Origin: Coniella vitis
Taxonomy: Eukaryota > Ascomycota > Sordariomycetes > Diaporthales > Schizoparmaceae
Assembly (NCBI GenBank): GCA_011317545.1
Contig: WUJK01000011.1
Location: 77,501 to 141,500 of the forward strand
Reading direction: 5' to 3'
Length of the DNA: 64,000 nt
Part shown: positions 55,702 to 64,000 of the stretch, one piece after another
How positions within the stretch are numbered: the first letter of the stretch is position 1
Layout of the letters: the number at the start of each line of letters is the position of its first letter
Notes under the pieces: generated by a model
Databases searched by the model: none
What the model was told of the DNA's origin: nothing
The model's input: only the letters and a program-made list of their open reading frames with translations
Made by a program: the position numbers and the translations under genes

Positions 55702-56788
55702 TGTAACGGGCTAGCCCCTATAGGGCTCCAGGAATTAACTAGCGTTCCTGCGGCCGTCTCCGACGTACGGAACCTTTCGCTTAGGCGGTTAAGGCAAAAG
55801 GTACGCAATCTTCTAAATACGTTTCAGAAGATCTAGTTAACTTATCAGGCACGTCGGGCGAAGGTAATATCATAGGTGGGCCTATATGTGACGGGCTGGC
55901 CCCTGTGGGGCTCCAGGAATTGACTAGCGTTCCTGCGGCCGTCTCCGACGTACGTACGGAACCTTTCGCTTGGGCGGTTAAGGCAAAAGGTACGCAATCT
56001 TCTGAACACGTTTCAGAAGATCTAGTCAACTTATCAGGCACGTCAGGGCGAAGGCAATATCACAGCTTGGTGGGCCTGTGACATCACCTCCCTTCTCTCC
56101 CTCTGATAACGTCGGACCCCCAAAGCTCACCCGCGACGTTGCTTTGTAAGCCGAAGTTCACACGGAAGGGGTGTCCAAGACTTTTGGCACTCCGTGGCTC
56201 GAACTTACGACCTTAGGGTGTTCAGAAGATATATGACGGGCTGGCCCCTGTGGGGCTCCAGGAATTGACTAGCGTTCCTACGGCCGTCTTCGACGTACGT
56301 ACGGAACCTTTCGCTTGGGCGGTTGAGGCAAAAGGTACGCAATCTTCTGAACACGTTTCAGAAGATCTAGTCAACTTATCAGGCACGTCAGGGCGAAGGC
56401 AATGTCACAGCTTGGTGGGCCTGTGATACTATAGGCCTATAATATTACCTCCTTTCTCTCCCTCTAATAATATCGGACCCCTAAAGCTTACCCGTAACGT
56501 TGCTTTATAAGCTGAAGTTTATACGAAAGGGGTATCTAAGACTTTTAGTACTCCGTAGCTCGAACTTACGACCTTAGGTTATTAAGAAGATATATAACGG
56601 GCTGGCCCCTATAGGGCTCTAGGAATTAACTAGCGTTCCTACGGCCGTCTCCGACGTACGGAACCTTTCGCTTAGGCGGTTAAGGCAAAAGGTATGTAAT
56701 CTTCTAAATACGTTTTAGAAGATCTAGTTAACTTATCAGGCACGTCGGGCGAAGGCAATATTACAGGTGGGCCTGTGGGCCTGTGATA
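55702..56788 (-). mobile_element. TRIM-3, RIP-mutated, interrupted by TRIM-4
   Basis: Older member of the TRIM family. 5' LTR 56593-56788 (196 bp), internal 56592-56445 (148 bp), 3' LTR 55702-55886 plus 56434-56444 (196 bp in total, split by TRIM-4). Perfect 5-bp target duplication AAGAG (55697-55701 and 56789-56793). Removing TRIM-4 and its duplication leaves 540 bp, the family length. RIP-type C-to-T changes are frequent in the internal part and 3' LTR. Confidence 0.9.
55887..56428 (-). mobile_element. TRIM-4, young miniature LTR element nested in TRIM-3
   Basis: LTRs of 197 bp (56232-56428 and 55887-56083) flank a 148-bp internal segment. Perfect target duplication CTATA (55882-55886 and 56429-56433). 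It sits in the 3' LTR of TRIM-3. CA and TG are largely kept, so it is the least RIP-mutated sequence in the block. The LTRs share an AAGC insertion in the terminal palindrome and a doubled CGTACG relative to some other copies. No coding capacity. Confidence 0.92.
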
Positions 56789-57000
56789 AAGAGTACTCTA
56801 AGAGTAGCGTTCTAAGAGAATTAAGGGAAATTCGAGTAGTTTGTATACTTACGCTATGCCGGGCGCGTGGGTATAAGGCTATAAGGAGGGAAACTGTTAA
56901 TATCTATTAGCTTAGTTGCTAGGGTATAGGAAAAATAATAGCGGCCCGTGCCTGCCGGCGGTAAGGCTGCCTTCCTATTTAAGCTTAGTACCAGCTGCCT

Positions 57001-57818
57001 ATCAGCTGGCAGGCTCGGCTGCCGGCCGGCGACGGACCGTTGGGGGTGGGAAATATTGCGCTGTGGGTGGGAACTAGTGCAGCCGGTGCTTAGCGGGTGG
57101 CGTGGCGGGGTGTGGCGGGCTTGCACCCAAGATTTTACAAGATCTTTTGTCCGCAACTTGCCGTCGATTACCTCAGCAGTCTCCAGCAGCACAGCGCCTC
57201 TTCCCCGCTATAACTTACGGCTCTCCTTCCCCCGACTTTACAGCACAACCACTACCATTATCATCAGCATCATCTTCAACACGCGCGAGAATAACGACGA
57301 ATCGACCCTGAATCAACCGCGCGCGCACTACACCGCCTGATTAATCAGAGTTCTGTCAATTAACCCATCACAACAATTTCCAATTACCACCTCCGCTCTT
57401 CGCACTATGGCCTTCGCAGACGCTGCGTTTTGAGGGTGGCCACCCAGTCGTTGTTGAGATCCACATCTACGATGGGATGGGTCACCCTGACTCTAGCCAT
57501 TGACTTGCTCCTTTTCGCATTCTTCATTGAGTGATCCTGTTGTTGAACCTGCTCTCAAACCGTTCAGCCTACAACGAAAGGTACTGCCTGTTCTATCCGA
57601 TCCCTTTGTCGGATTGACTCCATACGTCGAGCCTAGTCGAAACTCCCCGAGCCTTCGCCGCATCACGCGATCTCCTCCATTCTGACGAAGGGTGTTTTCG
57701 CGCCTTGACTTCTTGTGTTCAGCTGTAACACTCGTCCCTTGTACCAACTACTTGGTTGGCTGCGCTATCATCGAACCAATTTTTGAAAGCCTTTGGTCTC
57801 TCGAAGCCTCCGCCCATC
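57001..57818. other. right flank of the RIP block and upstream region of the next gene
   Basis: Composition returns to normal from about 56,900. A GC-rich stretch (56940-57110) with GCTGGCAGG and GGTGGGAA motifs mirrors the left flank. No gene is supported. The rest is the promoter/leader of the gene at 57819. Confidence 0.55.
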
Positions 57819-58742
57819 ATGCCGCCTCGCCCGTCGAAGAGCACCCGTGCTAAGGGCGCTGGGTCCTTCCCGACCCCTACGAAGTCTACGAACGGCGCGA
57901 CAAGCTCCTCCCAAAGCGCCCTCGAATATGATGGCAACACACTCGACATTGCCAGTCTGACCCTCGATGTGCCCTTGCAGCCAGTCATGTACAGCAGGAA
58001 GAAGATATACCCATTCCGCTTCATGGACCTGCCCTCGGAGCTGCGCATCAAGGTTTATGCCTACTACTTTGAAGATCGGGACGGTGTCATTGATATACAA
58101 CCAGGAAACTATGCTAGAATTCACATGAAGCTCCGGATACTACGGGTGTGTCGGACGGTCTACCAAGAGGCGTCGCACGTCTTTTACAGCACGAACGTCT
58201 TTCGTATTTTCCCCATTGACGGTCGCCATGTCAAGACCAAGAAAGGTCTCCTTTCCCGCATCAAGCCTCGATCTCGCCGTCACATGACCACTCTGGAACT
58301 TCGCGTCGGCCCTGGCTGGGCGAAGCCTTACCGCAGCTGGGTCGTCAATGACACGCTGGGCTTGGAAGACTGCGTTAACGTGCGTCGATTGCACGTCTAC
58401 ATCGAGATTGACCCGAGTGACAGCACATTTAATGGCTGGCGCAAGGCTAGCGGGTTCTACGAAAAGTTTTGTCGCGACCTGCTCCATGATATCTTGACAG
58501 GTCTCCCCAACGTCAATACGGTTCAATTTGATGCCCACAGCCCAGTTAGGAAGTCGTCCGACATTGTTCAGGGCCTGTTGGAGACCGCCAGGATGAGTCA
58601 GTGCACTATCTGCTGGGGCCCAGAACGAGGCTGGACAGATGCCGACGACGAAGATGATGGGGTTGCTCAAGAATTGTATCCTATCAGCGTTTCCTGGACT
58701 CCCGCACCAGTCACTGCCATTGTGCAGGATGTGGTTGCATAG
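57819..58742 (+). CDS. 2EXR/F-box-like domain protein, function unknown
   Basis: 307 aa from the ATG at 57819 (MPPRPSKSTRAKGAG); the frame is open further upstream but without ATG. After a Ser/Thr/Pro-rich N-terminus of about 60 residues comes FRFMDLPSELRIKVYAYYF, then LRILRVCRTVYQEASHVFYSTNVFRIFP. That is the pattern of small fungal proteins annotated as 2EXR or F-box-like (leucine helix followed by VC+ ... EA ... FY..N.F). The C-terminal part lacks known motifs; an acidic DADDEDDG lies near the end. These families are numerous in Dothideomycetes and Leotiomycetes, and no biochemical role is established. First live gene right of the RIP block. Confidence 0.8.
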   Translation: MPPRPSKSTRAKGAGSFPTPTKSTNGATSSSQSALEYDGNTLDIASLTLDVPLQPVMYSRKKIYPFRFMDLPSELRIKVYAYYFEDRDGVIDIQPGNYARIHMKLRILRVCRTVYQEASHVFYSTNVFRIFPIDGRHVKTKKGLLSRIKPRSRRHMTTLELRVGPGWAKPYRSWVVNDTLGLEDCVNVRRLHVYIEIDPSDSTFNGWRKASGFYEKFCRDLLHDILTGLPNVNTVQFDAHSPVRKSSDIVQGLLETARMSQCTICWGPERGWTDADDEDDGVAQELYPISVSWTPAPVTAIVQDVVA

Positions 58743-59097
58743 CTTGATTTTGGGTATGCATTGGCGTTTGGGTGTGGCATTTGCATGATTATTGGAATTT
58801 GCTCTTATAAAGGGACAAGACTGTCTTGTTGGAGCATGATAACACTCTTCAATCAATAAATACTCTTCAACTGCTCTTTGGCATTCCCCTTGTCTTCCGA
58901 CTAGGGCTTCTTTGGGGGGCCATCCCGCTAAATCCTCGGTCTCCAGGCAGTACAACATTACTCTGACTCTCTGGACAAAACCACCATTCTCAGCCACTAC
59001 CGCTGGAGTTGAAATGTGAAAGCAGATTGTAAATGAATCATTCTTCGTCTTGAGACTACTACTACGAGCATATATGTTCAAACACACTAAACTTACA
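58743..59097. other. short intergenic region between convergent 3' ends
   Basis: About 355 bp, no feature seen. Confidence 0.55.
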
Positions 59098-59964
59098 CTA
59101 CTTGCCTCTTACTTGAGATCGATACTCGTCCAAGTCAACCAAACTCACCACCCGCGAGATTTTACCCTCAGTGAACCAGTAAAACACAATCTCACAAAAG
59201 TTAACCCGCCTTCCCGAAGGCTGTACTCCAGCAAATTCCCCAGTCGGCGTACCAGTGAAGCGCAACAGTGCAGCCACCAATCCATCAGCCTCGTGCACCA
59301 CAAGGCCCTCGACAGCGAATTCCATGTCTGGGATGGCGGTCTGCGCGTCCTCCATGAGCCTCTGGTAGACGGATAGCTCCAAGTGGCGACCATTGTGTGA
59401 CACACGCTGGTGACAAAAGGCTGGCAGCGATTGTGTCATCTGGCGAGCGTTGATGGCAGAGATGTAGGCATGGTATGTATCTGCAAGGCCTCCTTGGCTG
59501 CCATGCTGCTCCAACTGTACGGCAGACTCGGCGCGTTCGGCTCTAATTGGACCGGGCTGGAGAAGCGCATCTGTGTCTAGGATGATTTTGCAGCGTTGGG
59601 GTTCTGCCGTGTTGCTTCCGCTGGAGCATTCGAGGAAGACGTGTGCTACAATCTCGACAACTGATGATGACCTGTCGCTCGAGCTAGCTTGGGAGTCTGC
59701 TGTTTGCGTGCCAGGCTTGCCCAGGGTGACAATGATGCGTGCGGCATGTACAGATGGCTTCTCGTCCTTGTCCCTGAGCACGATGTCTGTTTCGAGCCCG
59801 AGGAGATGATATCGCGTTGCTCTGATCTCGACTTGGCGCCGTGGGGATGAGGGGGTTGATGATGACGCAGCGTTGGAGTCGCGAGTCGCGGGCTTCAAGA
59901 GTCGGGCCTTGGAGTGAGGCTCTTGGAAGAGCTCGAGAATAGCAGACTGCAAGATTGGATCCAT
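59098..59964 (-). CDS. SnoaL-like domain protein
   Basis: 288 aa from the ATG at 59964 (MDPILQSAILELFQEP); an in-frame ATG at 60030 would add 22 residues with no domain character. The N-terminal half is Ser/Thr-rich and charged with no recognised domain. The C-terminal half (about 160-288) has the SnoaL/NTF2-like cone pattern: YHAYISAINARQ (helix 1), HNGRHLELSVYQRLMEDAQ, IPDMEFAVEGLVVHEADGLV, LLRFTGTP, GEFAGVQPSGRRVNFCEIVFYWFTEGKI, then a final strand and helix (LVDLDEYRSQ). SnoaL-like proteins bind small hydrophobic ligands or catalyse polyketide cyclisation, but many fungal ones are uncharacterised, so only the fold is proposed. Confidence 0.75.
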   Translation of the reverse strand: MDPILQSAILELFQEPHSKARLLKPATRDSNAASSSTPSSPRRQVEIRATRYHLLGLETDIVLRDKDEKPSVHAARIIVTLGKPGTQTADSQASSSDRSSSVVEIVAHVFLECSSGSNTAEPQRCKIILDTDALLQPGPIRAERAESAVQLEQHGSQGGLADTYHAYISAINARQMTQSLPAFCHQRVSHNGRHLELSVYQRLMEDAQTAIPDMEFAVEGLVVHEADGLVAALLRFTGTPTGEFAGVQPSGRRVNFCEIVFYWFTEGKISRVVSLVDLDEYRSQVRGK

Positions 59965-61792
59965 GGTTCGTTTGATGTTCTTGATATTTCGAGGATTATA
60001 ACACGAGACTGGAGGGAGACATGTCAGCATGGGATAGTTCAGCCGGCTATGCTTGCGGGACAGGCTCGATCCCTGTCTTGTGCTGTACGCTACGGTACGT
60101 CCCTTTCGGGCGAGGCTGTGTCGATCACTATCAGCCTTGTGCTGCGCTGGAGATGTACCCCAGCGCGAGGCCCCAAGTAAAGACCTTGACGGCCGATTTG
60201 TGACGCCTATTCCTGGTAAAGGAATAAGATTTCAATCGCCACATGTACACGTTTGCCGAAAAAGAAAGAAAGAAAAAGAAAAAGAAAAAAGAAATGAAAT
60301 TTTAGCCACAGGACGCCACCAGCGGTTGCACAAGCGCCTCCTTGCCCAGCTGGCGAATATACATACCGCTTAGCTAGCTAAGCCTTGTCTAAGTCAACTA
60401 TCGATCCACCATCAGCCTTGCTTTCCAATAATCGATCTACGAACATTGTTGGTGAATTCATGGTTTCTTCACCAGAGACTTCGAGGTCGAATAGGTCTCT
60501 AGCATTCGTTTATTGGAAACCATATACCCTACCGACAATTTAGCAGAATCATATATATATGACTCGTAGCTACTTTGGCCAACGCTACATGACGGGGCGC
60601 CAGTCATTGTTCAATGCTGCTGCAACTTGGGCAACCACTCACAGAAAGCATGATGTAACCAAACGGACGTGCACTGCATACACGGAAAGCAATAGGAGAT
60701 AGCCTTAGCTCTGCTTGTCTCCTGTGGATGATCTCAAAAAATTGGATTCAACTTGAGCCATCGGCACTGCAATGGGCACTACAAACTTCTCTTTTCCTGT
60801 TGCATCCTTGCGTACCAACTTTGAAGTGTGATTAAGCTGGAAACTCAACAGAACGACACTCCACCACCACTGACAGATCTCCTACGAACCTTTATAATGG
60901 AACACTGGTCAGTAAGCACAACGTTTGGCGTCCACTCGGGCGCCCCATCGTGTCACGTCCCAACGCCTGATATTCTGAGACGCACAAAGGACCCCACCCA
61001 CCACTGCAGCTGAAACAACGAGCGCGTGCCGCTCCCAACGCCCTGTCTCAAGTTTTCTGCTGCCGCTCGGCGGTGCTTGCTGCAGAGTTGCTGCGACTTG
61101 AAATACGAGTGTGCTGATGGGTGGCCTGGGGGGGGGGCCTTGGTTGCTGAGAGCTTGTCAGCGTCTCTGATTGGTTCGCAAAGCGCCCATCTGTTCGTCT
61201 GGTGCATCCCGTCTTGCCCCGTCCACCATCAGACGGGCCCAAATATAGCTCTCTTGCCTATGCGCCAGCGGCTTCTTCCCATGTCATCGGCAACGTCTGT
61301 CCGTTGTCATCGGTCTCATCATCCCGGAGCTGGCGGTCTTGTCATGATTCAAGTTCTGTGCTGGACGCGTGGCCAAGCTTGGTTCTGAGGCGCAGCAGAA
61401 ACATCTTTGCATCATTGTGAATGTGAATGGGTATTAAGCAAGATGATGCCCAGAATGCAGCTTGTCGCCGTTCTGGCTCTCTTTGTCTCCCTGCGGACGG
61501 TCCAGTCTCTTGACGTTCTTGTCTTTCTTTTTTTTTTATCAAGATATTCTTCAACATTCTAGGAGCTGGCCATCCATTATTAGTTTGTCTTTGTTTTTGC
61601 TTTAATTCTTTTTCAAAGAAAAAGCCGTGCTACCTGCTACAACTTCACTATTCGTCGGGACATACTTAATATCCACAGACTTGGCTCTGTAATCACGCCA
61701 ATTTTACTTGGAATTTCTTACGACTTACGCCTTCACCGTATCATTGGTACGAATCACAACAAATTTCTCTTTACACCCTTCAATACAGAGTC
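59965..61792. other. intergenic region, no gene seen
   Basis: About 1.8 kb. A purine AAAGAAAG run lies at 60258-60300 and a G-run at 61130-61138. A tRNA-like hairpin at about 60023-60085 was considered and rejected. Short frames lack domains. Confidence 0.5.
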
Positions 61793-62374
61793 ATGAGATC
61801 ACGCATCCAAGCGCCCGGGTTCATCGCGGCGACGACGACATTACTATTCCTACTTCACGTACAAATCACCCTCGCCCTGAGCATACCAACACCTCACGAC
61901 AACGACACCACGAGGCCCATCCATAGAAGCATACCAACAGCCTCTTCTCCCCACCGCCACGTCCACAACAAGCGGCTGGAACTCAACGTCGGCAACATTG
62001 CCGGGAAAGTCGCCGGGGCCGCGGCTGGGCTCGTCGTTGTTGCGCTTGTCATTGGCCTGGGCTCTGCATCGATTGCCGTGCTGGGGTCTGTGGAATGGGC
62101 CGAGCTGCGTGGTAAGAACACAGCCGAGTTCCAGGAAAAGAAGGCGGCCGCCGAAAAGGAGAGAGGCGACTCGGATTCGGACGCAGATACAATCATGGAA
62201 GCCAACCAACAGGCGGCAAAGCAGCGAGCTGGCGGTCAAGCATCAAAGACTGGCATCGATGGCAATGGGTCGAGATCAAGCCCTGGAAACTGGGTGCCGA
62301 AGATCGATGTGAGACGGCTGACGCGCATGACCTTTATATATCCTAGAGACGCACGTAATGGTGCGATATCATAG
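61793..62374 (+). CDS. secreted or single-pass membrane protein, function unknown
   Basis: 193 aa, single exon. Residues 1-29 are a probable signal peptide (MRSRIQAPGFIAATTTLLFL then LHVQITLALS). A Thr/Pro/His-rich stretch follows, then a hydrophobic, glycine-rich segment (about 68-98; GKVAGAAAGLVVVALVIGLG) that would span a membrane. The C-terminal half is hydrophilic and charged (EFQEKKAAAEKERGDSDSDA), probably cytosolic, and ends without a recognised domain. No relatives recognised. Confidence that it is a real gene rests on the ordered architecture and the high GC content of its frame. Confidence 0.6.
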   Translation: MRSRIQAPGFIAATTTLLFLLHVQITLALSIPTPHDNDTTRPIHRSIPTASSPHRHVHNKRLELNVGNIAGKVAGAAAGLVVVALVIGLGSASIAVLGSVEWAELRGKNTAEFQEKKAAAEKERGDSDSDADTIMEANQQAAKQRAGGQASKTGIDGNGSRSSPGNWVPKIDVRRLTRMTFIYPRDARNGAIS

Positions 62375-64000
62375 AGACGCTGGTAATCCTTGTTTCCGTT
62401 AAGATTGTCGCGCCAGTATGTGAATTTGCGAACCCACTCTGATCGTACATTATTGGGCAGTAATCATAAGCGTAACTCCTGTACTCATGTACTTCGTTTA
62501 CTGCTGAAATCCATAGTTTTGGAGATTCAGAATAATGAGCGCATCAGATGCACTGATCTACGACCAGCAACATATTGCTCTTTTTTTATCATCTATGGCT
62601 TATGCACATCAACATAAGTCGCTGGCTAAACTGCAGCGAGGCTGCCCATTCCAGCGCGGTAGACTTGTATTGAAAAGTCGAGCTGTTTTCTGGTGTGGGT
62701 GAGGAACTTCTGCTTTTGTATTTGCTTATTCGATGATACTCCATGATAGTAATTAAATATTAGTTTGACCAACAGCTTCTGGGCCTTCGTTCTTCTGTTC
62801 AAAAACCAAGAGTTCATATCATCTGGGAAAATAAGACTATACTGACTGTCACTTCCGCTACCATTAGCCAAAAAGCAACATGTAAGGGCTCGTTGCTATT
62901 ATGAGCCTATACTTTCTTGAAGGAAAAAGAAATGAACAGGTTGCATGTTATTGACTATGGAGTCAGCAGCTCGACATAGGAAAAGCTGTGATGAGATGGC
63001 TTTTACGATATCCTTCCAGGATTCCCTTTTCGAACATTTCTTGACAGGTACTAAAGAGTAAAAATATTGATACTGTGCATGAACAGAATCGAAAAGCCAC
63101 ATGCGAGTCTACTAGAGCCCTTATATGCAGATAAGTAATTGTGGAGTTGGAATAATGATATGCTTATATTAGTATGATATGGAATCTCGATATCCCATCG
63201 CGGGTGTTGAAAGACTCATGTGTTTGGGAGGCTATCCAAGGACATATTAAAATCCTCTGTGATACCTACGATATATTGCTTCGTTGATATACAATTTCAC
63301 TCTCTGCCTCCGATATAGAACTTTTCAGTAATTTCCACCTACATCAAGCAGACATCTGCAAACCAAATAGGTATAAGATTCGCAACTTTGCATTTGAATA
63401 CGTATACAACAGTGAACATTGAATTGTTCGAATTTTGGGTTGTCTGCTAAAACCAGGACAACTATATTGGTCTGTGAATTCTTTCGTGACATTTGCTTGG
63501 AAAGTAAACAGGAGTGCGCATACGCATCAACATCCACCATATGGCACAAGGTCTTTTGTACGACAATCACCCATTTAGCCGACGGGTAAATTCAATGAAT
63601 GGTGGTGCTCTTGACAAAAGTCCAATCATCCTGTGGCAGACCCAGCGAGCGGATGAGGATGATTGAGTGACTTCAGACTTTCACAATATCATTTGGCATG
63701 CAGCTGATTGTGAGCATCTTCACCTGATCGTCACGACCAATTACATGTATCGTGAGAGGCAGGCACCTGAAATACTTCCTTCAACTCTGTGTGTTCCGAT
63801 ACCTCGCTTGTGCAACCAGTCAGTACACATGTACAAAGAGAAATTCAGCCCATCAACATGAAAATGGAACCCTGCCGATTGAACTGTCCGGCTGACCGCA
63901 TCTTCTCACATGACCGTTGCGACCATTGGATAATCCGTCAGGTTTTTATTCTCCGGTGCGGTGTGCGCGAACAGATGCTAGACTAGGCTGGAAGCAAGTT
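62375..64000. other. intergenic region, no gene seen
   Basis: About 1.6 kb to the end of the window. Frames of 60-80 codons on both strands have no domains. It is AT-rich but keeps CA and TG, so it is not RIP-damaged. Confidence 0.6.

Larger units (their letters stand above)
30470..56900. repeat. 26-kb RIP-degraded AT-rich block of nested retrotransposons
   Basis: The base pattern switches to one nearly devoid of CA and TG but still containing CG, CC and CT. In 34201-34500 I count no CA or TG, yet CG occurs repeatedly. This is the CpA-to-TpA signature of repeat-induced point mutation. As a result Gln (CAG/CAA) and Trp (TGG) codons have become stops throughout. No gene inside appears live. 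The block is built from nested LTR elements with recognisable target-site duplications, listed individually. Confidence 0.95.

Noticed and set aside
55781..56041. 86-codon minus-strand frame
   Set aside because: Spans LTRs of TRIM-3 and TRIM-4; same repeat shadow as at 43.5 kb.
30470..56900. CRISPR-like or tandem array from the repeated about 190-bp units
   Set aside because: Spacing, LTR ends, purine tracts and target duplications show they are LTRs of retroelements; the host is also a eukaryote.
60023..60085. tRNA-like hairpin (GACAGG-CTCGAT-CCCTGTC with a possible acceptor stem)
   Set aside because: No anticodon arm can be drawn and the acceptor needs several G-U pairs; probably chance.

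Overview
The window is nuclear DNA of a filamentous ascomycete. Intron-bearing genes have GT..AG introns, mostly 55-130 nt. The gene set is typical of a plant-associated Pezizomycotina (Dothideomycetes-like by overall flavour, which is inference): a cytochrome P450, a rhodopsin-domain membrane protein, secreted pectin-degrading enzymes, F-box proteins and a fatty-alcohol oxidase. A 26-kb AT-rich block of dead retrotransposons carries very strong RIP (repeat-induced point mutation) marks.

Layout. The left gene-bearing arm (1-30.4 kb) holds, in order: a P450 with an apparent 1-nt frameshift (1145-3023,+); a PTH11/rhodopsin-like seven-helix protein (4962-6724,+); a small secreted protein with a Cys/His motif reminiscent of CNF1/CheD deamidases (8530-7749,-); an F-box protein (9480-11528,+); a truncated kinase-like gene (12241-11816,-); a PL3 pectate lyase (14520-13420,-) and a DUF4038/GH140-like glycosidase (16631-18313,+), which may both act on pectin; a trypsin-fold serine peptidase (20440-18677,-); an F-box/LRR-like protein (about 21636-22934,+); tRNA-Thr(AGU) (23588-23659,+); a long-chain fatty-alcohol oxidase (24614-27251,+); and TIM50 (29809-28020,-).

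The block from about 30.47 to 56.9 kb contains no live gene. In 34201-34500 I find no CA and no TG dinucleotide while CG is common, which is the CpA-to-TpA signature of RIP. I resolved it by matching long terminal repeats (LTRs) and target-site duplications. Gypsy A is at 31629-38889 (+, TSD CTTAC). Gypsy B is at 40022-53906 (-, TSD ACTA). Gypsy C, at 43307-51042 (-, TSD CGTAT), sits inside B. A family of miniature LTR elements (TRIMs, about 530-540 bp, LTRs about 190-197 bp) has members at 31010-31537 (TSD ATAAT), 43543-44075 (TSD TATAG, inside Gypsy C) and 55702-56788 (TSD AAGAG). A younger TRIM at 55887-56428 (TSD CTATA) is inserted into the last, and a solo LTR lies at 53932-54123 (TSD GTATT). 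Gypsy A and the TRIMs have primer sites complementary to their own LTR, suggesting Tf1-style self-priming. Gypsy A and Gypsy C each carry a long RIP-damaged reading frame antisense to pol, between pol and the 3' LTR.

The right gene-bearing arm (57-64 kb) has a small 2EXR/F-box-like protein (57819-58742,+), a SnoaL-like domain protein (59964-59098,-) and a predicted secreted or membrane protein (61793-62374,+). Genes are monocistronic with separate promoters. The closest thing to a functional neighbourhood is the divergent PL3/GH140-like pair at 13.4-18.3 kb.
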